DNA from: Owenweeksia sp963758205
GTDB lineage: Bacteria > Bacteroidota > Bacteroidia > Flavobacteriales > Schleiferiaceae
Length of the DNA stretch: 64,000 nt
Assembly: GCA_963758205.1 (NCBI GenBank)
Contig: CAVWUM010000006.1
Span: 744,001 to 808,000 of the forward strand
Direction of reading: 5' to 3'
In this document: piece after piece, positions 26,380 through 35,555 of the stretch
Layout: every line of letters begins with the position of its first letter
Position numbering within the stretch: position 1 is the stretch's first letter
The notes under the pieces: generated by a model
What the model saw: the letters and a program-made list of their open reading frames with translations, nothing else
Told to the model about the DNA's origin: nothing
The model's database searches: none
Translations under genes and position numbers: made by a program

Positions 26380-26997
26380 TTACAACTTGATTCCCATGAA
26401 GGCCATAAATGCCACACCCATTAGTCCGGTAACGATAAATGTTATACCTAAACCTCTTAGCGCGGGTGGCACATTGGAGTAACGTATTTTTTCGCGGATA
26501 GCGGCAATGGCTACTATAGCCAAAAACCAGCCCACACCACTACCAAGGCCGTACACAGTAGCTTCAGAAATTGTACTATAGTTACGCTCCTGCATAAATA
26601 ACGAACCACCCAAAATAGAGCAGTTTACAGCGATAAGCGGAAGGAAGATACCCAGTGCACCGTATAGAGCTGGGGCAAATTTTTCTACTACCATTTCCAC
26701 CAGCTGCACCATAGATGCAATTACCGCTATAAACATGATGAAAGAAAGGAAGCTGAGATCAACCTCAGCAAAGCCCTCGCCTAACCAGCTAAGTGCACCT
26801 TCTTTAAGCACATAGTTTTCTAAAAGGTAGTTTACCGGCACAGTTATACCCATTACAAATATTACCGCTGCCCCAAGGCCAACACCTGTTTTTACAGTTT
26901 TAGATACTGCCAGGTAAGAACACATGCCCAGGAAATAGGCAAAAATCATGTTCTCTACAAAGATGGACTTTACGAATATGTTTACTAAATCCTGCAT
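26380..26997 (-). CDS. nqrE: Na+-translocating NADH:quinone reductase subunit E
   Basis: 205 residues, with six predicted membrane helices. C26 (FLGMCSYLA) and C126 (VNCSILGG) are the pair that, with two cysteines of NqrD, hold the intramembrane iron-sulfur centre in this family. It carries electrons between NqrF and NqrC across the membrane. It lies between nqrD (4-base gap) and nqrF (26-base gap), all in one operon. Confidence 0.98.
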   Translation of the reverse strand: MQDLVNIFVKSIFVENMIFAYFLGMCSYLAVSKTVKTGVGLGAAVIFVMGITVPVNYLLENYVLKEGALSWLGEGFAEVDLSFLSFIMFIAVIASMVQLVEMVVEKFAPALYGALGIFLPLIAVNCSILGGSLFMQERNYSTISEATVYGLGSGVGWFLAIVAIAAIREKIRYSNVPPALRGLGITFIVTGLMGVAFMAFMGIKL

Positions 26998-27001
26998 GAT
27001 T

Positions 27002-27679
27002 CTAGTTTTCTTCGATTAGTTTGGTGTTACGTGCACGCTGTACCCAAATAATGATACCCACAGTAATAAGAGCCATTGGAGGCAATAGCATTAATCCATT
27101 ATTGCTGTAAAAACCACCGTTGGCCAGGTACCAGCTCTCGGGAATGATCTGTATGCCAAATAAAGCTCCTGAACCTAAAAGCTCACGGAAGAAGGCTACG
27201 GCAAGCAAAATCCAGGCGTAACCAAAGGCATTGCCCAAACCATCCAAAAATGATTTCCATGGGCCATTACCTAGTGCAAAGGCTTCAAAACGTCCCATAA
27301 TAATACAGTTGGTAATAATCAAACCAACAAATACCGAAAGCTCTTTACTTACATCGTAGGCAAAAGCTTTAAGCACCTGGTCTACAAGAATTACAAGTGC
27401 GGCAACAACTACCAGCTGAACAATAATCCTGATCCTGTTGGGGATAATGTTTCTCATCAACGAAATGATAACGTTACCCACTGCCAATACAAATAGTACC
27501 GATATAGACATTACCAGGGCCGGGTATAACTTTACTGTAATGGCCAGGGCCGAACAAATACCCAATACCTGCACGGTAATGGGGTTACTGTCGTTTAATG
27601 GGTCACTAATGAGCTTTCTGTTCTTTTTGCCAAAAAGAGGCTCACTGGGCTTCTTCTTTTTTTCTATTACTTCAGACAT
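27002..27679 (-). CDS. nqrD: Na+-translocating NADH:quinone reductase subunit D
   Basis: 225 residues; membrane subunit with six predicted helices after a Lys-rich cytoplasmic N-terminus. C42 (LGICSALA) and C125 (ITNCIIMGR) are the family's iron-ligand cysteines, forming the centre shared with NqrE. NqrD and NqrE are homologous inverted-topology subunits. The start is ATG 27679, six bases after the nqrC stop. Confidence 0.98.
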   Translation of the reverse strand: MSEVIEKKKKPSEPLFGKKNRKLISDPLNDSNPITVQVLGICSALAITVKLYPALVMSISVLFVLAVGNVIISLMRNIIPNRIRIIVQLVVVAALVILVDQVLKAFAYDVSKELSVFVGLIITNCIIMGRFEAFALGNGPWKSFLDGLGNAFGYAWILLAVAFFRELLGSGALFGIQIIPESWYLANGGFYSNNGLMLLPPMALITVGIIIWVQRARNTKLIEEN

Positions 27680-27685
27680 ATCTCC

Positions 27686-28447
27686 TTATTGTGCAATAGT
27701 TGCTGTTTCAGTACTCTTAATTTCACCTGAAGTGGTGTTCACCTCAGCAGTTTCCGTTTTGGAATATCCTTTAAGAAAGGTGATGTATGATCTCATACAG
27801 TCGTCAATCATATCCTGTACACCTACAGAGGTAATGGTACCTCCGCTTATTCCATCCACTTCATAATCTCCTGCGGCATTACCCTTCATTACTTTAATGC
27901 TTACAAACTCACCGGATTCGTCCAGTATCTTTTTGTCAACAAACTGATCCATAAAAAATGGAGCTGATATTTCAGCACCAAGTCCGGGGGTCTCGGTTTT
28001 GTGATCAAAGATGGCTCCGGAAACAGTATTAACATCACCCTTAAGGGCGATGTAACCCCATATAGGCCCCCAAAGTCCTTTACCCCTCATAGGGATAATG
28101 TAGTAGGTGCTGCCATCTTTTTCGGCCACGTAAAGTGGTGCATCTCTTTCGGCTGGTGCTTTTTTAATTTCTTTAGATAGTTCAATATCAAAAGCCACAA
28201 CACCCTCTTTAAGCTTGTTATTATTAATTACAAGCTCCTTCTTAATATAATCCTTGTAAGCGGCTTCGGCTTTGTCAGCCTCTACATCCACCCCAATAGA
28301 GCTAAGGATGTTTTGCATTTTTTCGCGTTTTACGTTGTCATCCTGAAAGGGCTTTAGGCTGGTGGCTGCAAATGAAAGCAAAGCGGCTACCACTACTACC
28401 ATTACCCCGGCAAATACAAACGTGTAACTGTTCTTATTTACATCCAT
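27686..28447 (-). CDS. nqrC: Na+-translocating NADH:quinone reductase subunit C (covalent FMN)
   Basis: 253 residues. One N-terminal TM helix (about 8-28) is followed by a periplasmic FMN-binding domain. The attachment motif is SGGTITS, with T204 the expected phosphoester-linked residue. The usual motif is SGATxS/T, so the Gly in place of Ala is a small variation. After the domain there is a Thr/Ser/Glu-rich tail of about 25 residues that looks unstructured. It lies three bases downstream of nqrB in the operon. Confidence 0.97.
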   Translation of the reverse strand: MDVNKNSYTFVFAGVMVVVVAALLSFAATSLKPFQDDNVKREKMQNILSSIGVDVEADKAEAAYKDYIKKELVINNNKLKEGVVAFDIELSKEIKKAPAERDAPLYVAEKDGSTYYIIPMRGKGLWGPIWGYIALKGDVNTVSGAIFDHKTETPGLGAEISAPFFMDQFVDKKILDESGEFVSIKVMKGNAAGDYEVDGISGGTITSVGVQDMIDDCMRSYITFLKGYSKTETAEVNTTSGEIKSTETATIAQ

Positions 28448-28450
28448 CTC

Positions 28451-29638
28451 TTAGGCAGTTTTAACTTGAATTCTTTTCTTACGTTTTTTGATATTGCCCT
28501 GAATCACATAGTGATCAATAAGCGGAGCCATAACATTCATAAACAAAATGGCCATCATAACACCCTCAGGATAGGCAGGGTTGAATACACGTATCATTAT
28601 ACAAAGTACCCCAACTAGAAATCCGTAAATCCATTTACCCCTATCTGTTTGTGCTGCTGATACAGGATCAGTAGCCATAAACACAAGGCCAAATGCAAAA
28701 CCACCCCATAAGAGTTGCTCATAAAAAGGGGTTCCCATAAAGGCTACCTGCTCAGGTGAAATAGCGTAAGGTGCAACGGTATTAAAAATCAACCCCATTA
28801 CCACAGCTCCGATTAAGCCTGATAGCATAATTCTCCAGCTTCCTATTCCTGTAAAGAGAAGTACTGCGGCACCAATAAGAATGGCAATAACAGAAGTTTC
28901 GCCAATAGAGCCGGGAATAGTTCCCATAAACGCATCCATGGCGGAATAATCAGTTTTTCCGGTAACGGCCAATTGACCAAGAGCAGTAGCTCCTGAGTGG
29001 CCATCAACCACGGCCTGTCCGGCCTCGGTAGAAGTATTGATCCAAACCTTATCACCCGACATATAAGTGGGATAGGCAAAAAATGCAAAAGCACGTGCCG
29101 TAAGGGCAGGGTTAAGTATATTCATACCTGTACCGCCAAATACCTCTTTACCAATTACCACTGCAAAAATGGTAGAAAGGGCTACCATCCACAATGGAAT
29201 ATCAACTGGCATAATAAGCGGGATAAGCATACCTGATACCAGGAAGCCTTCATTAATCTGGTGTTTTTTGATTACACAAAAGGCAAACTCAACACCCAAA
29301 CCCACCGCATACGATACTACTACCAGGGGCAATACTTTAAGGGCGCCAAATAAAAACTGATCCCAAAAAGTAACATCACCCATACCTAAAGCGAGGTAGT
29401 GCTGGTAGCCTACGTTCCACATTCCAAAAAGCAATGCAGGAACCAAGGCAAAAACCACGGTAATCATGGTTCTCTTCAAATCAATACCATCGCGGATGTG
29501 AGCACCACTATGTGTGGCATGACCCGGCACAAACAAAAATGTGGCAAATCCATCATACACAGGGTAAAGCTTTTCGAGCTTTCCACCCTCTTCAAAATGA
29601 GGCTTTACACTTTCCAGTATGTTCTTAAAAATCTTCAT
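28451..29638 (-). CDS. nqrB: Na+-translocating NADH:quinone reductase subunit B (covalent FMN, quinone/Na+ path)
   Basis: 395 residues. The main membrane subunit, with about ten helices. It carries the covalent FMN attachment motif SGATAL (T218) and binds riboflavin and quinone in characterised homologues. The family signatures KEVFGGTGMNILNPALTARAF (residues 164-184 region) and DPVSA near the C-terminus are visible. It lies 18 bases downstream of nqrA. The Lys-rich C-terminus (KKRKKR) is likely cytoplasmic. Confidence 0.98.
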   Translation of the reverse strand: MKIFKNILESVKPHFEEGGKLEKLYPVYDGFATFLFVPGHATHSGAHIRDGIDLKRTMITVVFALVPALLFGMWNVGYQHYLALGMGDVTFWDQFLFGALKVLPLVVVSYAVGLGVEFAFCVIKKHQINEGFLVSGMLIPLIMPVDIPLWMVALSTIFAVVIGKEVFGGTGMNILNPALTARAFAFFAYPTYMSGDKVWINTSTEAGQAVVDGHSGATALGQLAVTGKTDYSAMDAFMGTIPGSIGETSVIAILIGAAVLLFTGIGSWRIMLSGLIGAVVMGLIFNTVAPYAISPEQVAFMGTPFYEQLLWGGFAFGLVFMATDPVSAAQTDRGKWIYGFLVGVLCIMIRVFNPAYPEGVMMAILFMNVMAPLIDHYVIQGNIKKRKKRIQVKTA

Positions 29639-29656
29639 CTTTTATACTTCAATGAA

Positions 29657-31015
29657 TTAATCCCCTAATTCCTTTATCATCAAATTAAGGCCATCGCGAA
29701 GCACTGATTGTACAGGAATTTTAGATGTACATACCACCTCGCAAAGCGCCATATCCTCTTCGGTTACTTCATAAATACCAAGGTTTTCCATGGCTTCAAT
29801 ATCACCTACCATAATTGATTTGAGCAATTGCACAGGGTAGATGTCAAAAGGGAAAACCTTTTCGTACTCACCGGTAACCACAAAGGCTCTCTCCTCCCCG
29901 TGCATACCGGTATCCAATGAATATTTTTTATTACCGCCAAACAAGCCACCGGCCAGTGTGCGCGAAATACTGAACTTTTCAAAACCCGGGTTTAGCCAGC
30001 CAAAAAATTCGGGCTGGTCTCCTTCAGGGATAACAGTTACCTGGCGATCATAAAAGCCAAGGTAGCCTTCAGGACGGATTTGAGCTCCGGTAAGCACATT
30101 ACCGCTGATGTAGCGGTTTTTAGTAGCGCTAACGTTGTTGGCTAAAAAGTTTTTAACGCTGGCCCCCATAAGGGTTTTATAATATCTTGGTTTTGATACC
30201 TCAGAGCCTGTAAGGGCAATGTTTATTTGTGCATCAAACTTGCCTTCAAGAAACAGGCGTCCAATGATAATTACATCCTGTGGCCTAAGTGTCCACACCA
30301 CTTCACCTTTATTAATGGGCTTTATATGGTGGATCTGCACACCCACATTACCTGCAGGGTGTACACCTTTCACTTTATGGCGAACCACGCCTTCGCAGGA
30401 TGCAAATACACTGCTGGGGCTGGAGTTGCTGTCAAGACCTAAGTGAATTTTTCCATCGGTTAGTTTGCTCAGCGCATCTATACCGGTTTGGAATTCCTTA
30501 TCCATGCCATGCACCACAAAGTCCATATCAGGCGCAAGCGGTGCAGAGTCAAAACAAGAAATGAAAATATCACGTGGGGTACGCTCAGGGTTTGCAACAA
30601 TATTGTACGGTCGCTGCTTTAAAAGCGGCCAGCAGCCCGAGCCTAATAGTTTTTCAACTACTGCCTGGCGATCCATGCTTTTTGGGTCGGCTGAACCAAA
30701 ATCAACGTATTTAATCTCCTTATCGGCAAGAATTTTTACCTCAAGAAGTTTACGTTTTGCCCCCCTCACAATCTCCACAACCTCACCACTTACAGGCGAG
30801 CAAAACTTTACAGCTTCGCGGTCGCGGTTAAAAAATAGTGGGCTTCCGGCTTTTACCTCGTCACCCTCCTTTACGGAAAGCTTGATTTTAACACCAGGAA
30901 AATCTATGGGTTTAAGGGCAAATGTTTCCGGCATTTCAGCGTTATCGTAGATCTGTTCTGCTTTGCCCTGCAGTTTAATGTCTACACCGCGTTTAATTTT
31001 AATTGTCTCTGACAT
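29657..31015 (-). CDS. nqrA: Na+-translocating NADH:quinone reductase subunit A
   Basis: 452 residues, the usual length. A soluble cytoplasmic subunit, first in the operon. The N-terminus (IKIKRGVDIKLQGKA) and a barrel-sandwich segment (VKEGDEVKAGSPLFF) are typical of NqrA. It has no covalent cofactor and helps form the quinone-side surface next to NqrB. ATG 31015 is preceded by a TACTTTTG promoter box and a palindrome, so the whole A-F operon is probably driven from here. Confidence 0.98.
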   Translation of the reverse strand: MSETIKIKRGVDIKLQGKAEQIYDNAEMPETFALKPIDFPGVKIKLSVKEGDEVKAGSPLFFNRDREAVKFCSPVSGEVVEIVRGAKRKLLEVKILADKEIKYVDFGSADPKSMDRQAVVEKLLGSGCWPLLKQRPYNIVANPERTPRDIFISCFDSAPLAPDMDFVVHGMDKEFQTGIDALSKLTDGKIHLGLDSNSSPSSVFASCEGVVRHKVKGVHPAGNVGVQIHHIKPINKGEVVWTLRPQDVIIIGRLFLEGKFDAQINIALTGSEVSKPRYYKTLMGASVKNFLANNVSATKNRYISGNVLTGAQIRPEGYLGFYDRQVTVIPEGDQPEFFGWLNPGFEKFSISRTLAGGLFGGNKKYSLDTGMHGEERAFVVTGEYEKVFPFDIYPVQLLKSIMVGDIEAMENLGIYEVTEEDMALCEVVCTSKIPVQSVLRDGLNLMIKELGD

Positions 31016-31052
31016 CTATGGTAGAATCAAAAAATTCTAACTTATTTTGGCG

Positions 31053-31060
31053 CAAAAGTA
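31053..31060 (-). promoter_or_regulatory. -7 promoter box of the nqr operon
   Basis: The minus strand reads TACTTTTG, an exact match to the Bacteroidetes TAnnTTTG element. It is 38 bases upstream of the nqrA ATG. No good TTTG is seen at -33; a palindrome occupies that side. Confidence 0.6.
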
Positions 31061-31068
31061 TAAAGTAC

Positions 31069-31083
31069 CACTTCTTTGAAGTG
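31069..31083. promoter_or_regulatory. Candidate operator palindrome upstream of nqrA
   Basis: A perfect inverted repeat, CACTTC-ttt-GAAGTG, ends 8 bases upstream of the nqr -7 box. The position would suit a dimeric regulator of nqr, or of the divergent plug gene that starts at 31175. No regulator is identified. Confidence 0.4.
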
Positions 31084-31174
31084 ATGACCTTTATATTTAG
31101 AGCGATTCTAAACAGCGCGCAAAGTTACTTATTAAAACTTCTCAAAAAATACTAACCCAACATAATTCTGTTCC

Positions 31175-32479
31175 ATGCTTCGTAGCCTTTTAATAGCTCC
31201 CTTTATTGCTGTGGTATTGATATCACCAACACGATTGAATGCCCAATATGTGCTTGATGAATACTATAATCAAAAAGAACTGATGTATGAAGACCATGTG
31301 TACAAAGCAGGCATACATACCGTGCGGTTACACCCTATTGATGATGAATTGGCTATGCCCATTGTAAGGCTGAATGGTGGTGTGCTAAAACTTTCGTTTG
31401 ATGACCTCTATGCTGACTTTATGAACCTCAGCTACACCATCATTCATTGTAACGCAGACTGGACCCCATCGGGACTGCTCACCCAGGAATACATAGCCAA
31501 CCTGCAGGATGGCTACATTCAGAACTACGAGTACTCCATAAACACCCTTTTTGCCTACACGCATTACGACCTTACCATACCCAATGGCAATATGCGCCTG
31601 CTAAAATCGGGGAACTACCTTATTAAAATATTTGCTAATAACGACCCTGACGACCTGGTGCTTACCAAGAGGTTTATGGTGTATGAAAATATTGCTACAG
31701 TTGGTGGCCAGGTGTATCGCCCCACAATGGTAGACTTTATAAATACCGGGCAGGAGGTGCGCTTTACCGTTTCGCATCCCAATTATGAAATACCAAACCC
31801 CTTTACTGATTTAAAGGTACACGTGCTTCAAAACCAAAGGTGGGATAACGCCATTACCACTCTTAAACCCCAGTTTTTAAGAAATAACCAGCTTGTATAT
31901 AATTATAATAAAGAAAGCACCTTTGCCGGTGGCAACGAGTTCAGGTTTTTTGATATAAAAAATATGCGCACCCTTACCCTAAATATGAGGCGGGTGGATA
32001 TAGACAGTGTTTTTACTGTTTACCTAAAAGAGGATGCGAGCCGGGCAATTAGCGAATACTCCACTTACCCTGATATTAACGGACAATTTGTAATCAGGAG
32101 GCTGGATGCTACTAACTCCAGTAGCGAAGCCGATTATGTATATGTGGATTTTCAGCTACGATATCCACAACCATTAACTGAAGGTGATGTATATGTATTT
32201 GGTAAACATACTGATTGGAAATTGCTGCCGGAGTACCGTTTAAAATATGACCCTTCACGAAAGGCATACCACTCTAAACTGCTGCTAAAGCAGGGTTACT
32301 ACAACTTTATGTATGCCGTATATAACCCCAGTAAGCAATCGGCTGATGTAACTACGGTAGAGGGTAGCCATTGGGAAACTGAAAATAGCTACCAGATATT
32401 GGTGTATAACCGCGAAATTGGCCAACGGTATGATAGATTAATTGGATTTGGCGAACTTAGCTCTGCTGATCTTTACTAA
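31175..32479 (+). CDS. Type IX secretion system plug protein (DUF5103)
   Basis: 434 residues with an N-terminal signal peptide (cleavage near LNAQ, about residue 24). The sequence follows the DUF5103 / T9SS plug layout. An N-terminal beta-sandwich carries the conserved run NLSYTIIHCNADWTPSGL, a second beta domain follows, and the C-terminal region has VYVFGKHTDWKL and the closing YDRLIGFGEL. In characterised Flavobacterium T9SS the plug is a periplasmic protein that closes the outer-membrane SprA channel. It is transcribed divergently from nqrA. It ties in with the T9SS-sorted giant proteins at 7-19.5 kb. The family call rests on remembered motifs. Confidence 0.85.
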   Translation: MLRSLLIAPFIAVVLISPTRLNAQYVLDEYYNQKELMYEDHVYKAGIHTVRLHPIDDELAMPIVRLNGGVLKLSFDDLYADFMNLSYTIIHCNADWTPSGLLTQEYIANLQDGYIQNYEYSINTLFAYTHYDLTIPNGNMRLLKSGNYLIKIFANNDPDDLVLTKRFMVYENIATVGGQVYRPTMVDFINTGQEVRFTVSHPNYEIPNPFTDLKVHVLQNQRWDNAITTLKPQFLRNNQLVYNYNKESTFAGGNEFRFFDIKNMRTLTLNMRRVDIDSVFTVYLKEDASRAISEYSTYPDINGQFVIRRLDATNSSSEADYVYVDFQLRYPQPLTEGDVYVFGKHTDWKLLPEYRLKYDPSRKAYHSKLLLKQGYYNFMYAVYNPSKQSADVTTVEGSHWETENSYQILVYNREIGQRYDRLIGFGELSSADLY

Positions 32480-32487
32480 CAATCAAC

Positions 32488-33462
32488 GTGGCCAAACTCG
32501 AAAAATCCGAAACCTGCCTTAATTGTGAAGCACCCCTTAGCGGGGAAAATTTTTGCTCTAATTGTGGACAAAAGAATGATGCTTCTAAACTTACCCTTAA
32601 GCATGTACTATCCGAAAGTGTAAGCAACCTTTTTGCTTTTGATGGAAGATTTTTTTACACCCTGCGCAACCTATTATTGCGCCCTGGCAAGGTGCCAGCC
32701 CAATATGTGGAGGGCAAGCGTATGCGGTTTATGAATCCCGTAAGGATATATTTTCTTACCAGCGTTATTTTATTGGGGATTATCCAGATAAAGGATGGGG
32801 CCACCAGTATGGTAGATATAAACACCTCAGATGAGCCAGCTTCTGTAGCTAAAATGGATTCAACCAAAATTTCTGTAGATAATCTATCTGCCCCCGTTGA
32901 TGCCAGCGTTCCAACCGAAGAGGCACCTCCTTTTTTGCAGAAAATTGGTAAAATGGGTGACTTTTATAAAGCCCATAAATCCATGCCCATGCAGGCAGCT
33001 TTGGATTCTTTAGGTTATGAGTACACCCTTATGAACAGGTTTATGTATAAGCAGGGTGCCAAAGTGGCTGAGTTTGATACTGAAAAATTCAATCGGTTTC
33101 TATTTTCAAAAATGTTCTGGGTACTCTTTCTCTTCCTGCCCTTATTAGCTTTGATTTTAAAGTTGCTATATGTAAGAAGACGATTCTATTACCCCGAGCA
33201 TCTGTTCTTTGCCTTTTATAATCAATCGGTATTTTTCCTCCTGCTATCCATTGCCTTTCTATTTAACAATGCCGTTGAGGTAGTGCTTTTGGTTCTGGTG
33301 ATGTTATCATTTGCCATATACCTCTTTATTGCCATGAAGAGGTTTTATAAACAAAGCACACGCAAAACCTTGCTGAAGTTTGTTTTCCTTAATATCGCCA
33401 TGGTTCCATCCTTTCTGATATTTTTCGCATTCTCAGCATTTGTAGCCTTACTATTCTACTAA
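32488..33462 (+). CDS. DUF3667 membrane protein with N-terminal zinc ribbon
   Basis: 324 residues, beginning at a GTG 8 bases after the plug stop codon, so the two are probably cotranscribed. A zinc ribbon with C10, C13, C23 and C26 opens the protein. The DUF3667 core (LFAFDGRFFYTLRNLLLRPG) and a first TM helix (about 82-100) follow. A soluble loop and four C-terminal membrane helices complete it. DUF3667 proteins are widespread in Bacteroidetes and have no established function. Confidence 0.85.
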   Translation: MAKLEKSETCLNCEAPLSGENFCSNCGQKNDASKLTLKHVLSESVSNLFAFDGRFFYTLRNLLLRPGKVPAQYVEGKRMRFMNPVRIYFLTSVILLGIIQIKDGATSMVDINTSDEPASVAKMDSTKISVDNLSAPVDASVPTEEAPPFLQKIGKMGDFYKAHKSMPMQAALDSLGYEYTLMNRFMYKQGAKVAEFDTEKFNRFLFSKMFWVLFLFLPLLALILKLLYVRRRFYYPEHLFFAFYNQSVFFLLLSIAFLFNNAVEVVLLVLVMLSFAIYLFIAMKRFYKQSTRKTLLKFVFLNIAMVPSFLIFFAFSAFVALLFY

Positions 33463-33481
33463 TACCATTTGCCAATTACCT

Positions 33482-34447
33482 TTGCGCCCTGTGGCAAAAA
33501 CAGGAACAGACATACAATACGCTCAGGAATTATTGCTGGCTGGTGGCCTTGTGGCCATACCAACAGAAACGGTTTATGGCCTTGCGGCTGATGCCCTAAA
33601 CCCCGTTGCCGTAGCCTCAATTTTTGAAGCTAAACAACGTCCACATTTCGATCCGCTGATTGTACACCTATATGATAAAGCTCAGCTACCGGAATTATGT
33701 ACCGATATACCTGCGATTTTTTATAAGCTTTACAAAGCCTTTAGCCCCGGGCCTATTACCTACATACTTCCCAAAACAACCAAAGTACCCGATATAGTTA
33801 CAAGTGGTAACTCCACCCTGGGTGTACGTTTTCCACAGCATCCGCTTACGCGCGAATTACTATTCGAATCTCAACTACCACTTGCTGCACCAAGTGCCAA
33901 CCCGTTTGGGTACGTAAGCCCTACTACGGCCCGGCATGTAAATGATCAGCTCGGAAAAAAAATACCTTATATACTGGATGGCGGCCCCTGCGAAGTAGGC
34001 ATAGAGTCTACAATTATAGATTTGAGTACCGATACCCCTGTTATCCTGAGGTTAGGTGGCCTTGCCAAGGAAGAAATTGAAGAGGTTATTGGACCCGTAG
34101 AGGTTCAAACATCATCCAGCAACCCTAAAGCACCGGGCATGCTTAGCTCGCACTACTCTCCGGGTAAAAAACTGATTATTGGAGATATTGAGGAATTACT
34201 GAAGAACATGAATGGAAACACTAAGAATGTAGCCACTATCAGCTTTCAGCAAAAGTTCAATAACCTGCCTGAAGCTCAGCAAAAAGTTCTCTCTGCTAAT
34301 GGGGATTTAAAGGAAGCAGCTACTAATCTTTTTAAATCCTTACGGGAATTGGATCGAGAGGATATCGAAATAATACTTACTGAAAAATTCCCGGAAACGG
34401 GACTGGGCCTGGCTATAAACGACCGATTGAAGCGGGCAGCATTCTAG
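33482..34447 (+). CDS. L-threonylcarbamoyladenylate synthase (Sua5/TsaC type)
   Basis: 321 residues from TTG 33482; a GTG at 33491 is an alternative start. It makes threonylcarbamoyl-AMP from threonine, bicarbonate and ATP, the first step of the universal t6A modification at tRNA position 37. The YrdC domain (about 10-205) has KQRPHFDPLIVHL and the conserved PSAN (LAAPSANPFGYVSPT). The C-terminal Sua5 extension (about 215-321) begins after the linker APGMLSSHYSPG, making it the long Sua5 form rather than short TsaC. It follows the DUF3667 gene by 19 bases and converges with the nuclease gene, 7 bases apart. Confidence 0.95.
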   Translation: MRPVAKTGTDIQYAQELLLAGGLVAIPTETVYGLAADALNPVAVASIFEAKQRPHFDPLIVHLYDKAQLPELCTDIPAIFYKLYKAFSPGPITYILPKTTKVPDIVTSGNSTLGVRFPQHPLTRELLFESQLPLAAPSANPFGYVSPTTARHVNDQLGKKIPYILDGGPCEVGIESTIIDLSTDTPVILRLGGLAKEEIEEVIGPVEVQTSSSNPKAPGMLSSHYSPGKKLIIGDIEELLKNMNGNTKNVATISFQQKFNNLPEAQQKVLSANGDLKEAATNLFKSLRELDREDIEIILTEKFPETGLGLAINDRLKRAAF

Positions 34448-34454
34448 AACTTGT

Positions 34455-35504
34455 CTATTCACCTGAGTCACGGTTTTCTAATGATTTTTTCGCTGCTTCT
34501 CTAAATTGATGTAATTTTTCCAATAGTAATTCTTTTGGTAAATACTGAGTTATATATTCACCAACTTTAATATTGGCTTTATCCAGCTGCAATAGTTCAA
34601 TTTGCTCACTATTACCTTTTGCACAAAGTATTAGTCCAATAGGACTTTCTTCCCCAGCTTCGGTTTCATGTTTTTCAAGCCAACGAAGATAAAGTTCCAT
34701 TTGTCCTTTATAACTGGCTTTAAAAGCCCCGATTTTGAGTTCAATGGCGACAAGCCTTTTGAGCTTTCGATGATAAAAAAGTAAATCCAGATGGAAATCC
34801 TGATTATCAATCACCATTCTTTTCTGGCGGCTTATAAAGGCAAAGCCAGCTCCAAGTTCAAGTATAAAACCTTCTAATCTTTGGAGTATGGCCGCCTCCA
34901 AATCCTTTTCTGAATAGCTATCTCTTAAGTTTAAAAAATCCAGGACGTAGTGATCACGGAATACCAGATCAGGACTCAAATAATCGTTATCTTTTAACTT
35001 TTGAAGTTCATCTTTAGCTAGTTTTTCCGGCTGCTTGCTGATAGCGGTCCGTTCAAATAATAAGCTATCAACTTTATTTCTAAGCGTCCGCACACTCCAA
35101 TTCTCTATCCTGCACATGTGTGCATAGAAATCTCTTTCCAGCTCGTTTTCACAGTACATTAATATCTTAAAGTGCGACCATGATAATTGTCTCCACAGAG
35201 TAGAGACAATTTCTTCATCAGGAAAAGTCTCTACGAAGTGGAGACAATGTCTTAAATGCTTTGTACTCCAGCCTTTACCATATTCCTGAGTAAGCAATCC
35301 GGAAAGTGTGGAAACCGTTGCCTCGCCATAATTCGCCCGTTTATTTTTAAGGATATTGCGATTGATGTGCTGACCAACCAGCCAATAGGTACGTGTGAGA
35401 GTAGAATTGACATACTGAGCTACGTTTTGCCGGCCAGCATCTATCAATTCTTTAATTTCTGAAAATAGTCGTCTGCTTTCCAGGTGAGGGTTAAGATCAG
35501 CCAT
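34455..35504 (-). CDS. PDDEXK-type nuclease of the DUF1016 (YhcG) family
   Basis: 349 residues from the ATG at 35504, chosen because MADLNPHLE fits family N-termini; ATG 35543 would add 13 residues. The N-terminal DUF1016 part has SRRLFSEIKELIDAGRQ, YWLVGQHI, YGEATVSTLSGLL and LSWSHFKILM. The C-terminal PDDEXK-like domain has the acidic residue in FHLDLLFYHRKLKR followed by VAIELKIG (the E-x-K pair). Family members are often carried on mobile or accessory DNA and are thought to act in DNA processing, but the biological role is unclear. It starts just after lptB on the same strand, and sampled lines are AT-richer than in lptB. It is probably an accessory insertion between housekeeping genes. 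Confidence 0.88.
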   Translation of the reverse strand: MADLNPHLESRRLFSEIKELIDAGRQNVAQYVNSTLTRTYWLVGQHINRNILKNKRANYGEATVSTLSGLLTQEYGKGWSTKHLRHCLHFVETFPDEEIVSTLWRQLSWSHFKILMYCENELERDFYAHMCRIENWSVRTLRNKVDSLLFERTAISKQPEKLAKDELQKLKDNDYLSPDLVFRDHYVLDFLNLRDSYSEKDLEAAILQRLEGFILELGAGFAFISRQKRMVIDNQDFHLDLLFYHRKLKRLVAIELKIGAFKASYKGQMELYLRWLEKHETEAGEESPIGLILCAKGNSEQIELLQLDKANIKVGEYITQYLPKELLLEKLHQFREAAKKSLENRDSGE

Positions 35505-35555
35505 ACCATGTTTGTAAGGCGGGAAAAATACAAAAGAATTCAAGTTGGGATAAAA

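Noticed and set aside
30465..30950. 161-codon plus-strand ORF in nqrA
   Set aside because: Antisense to full-length NqrA with no start context or recognisable domain.
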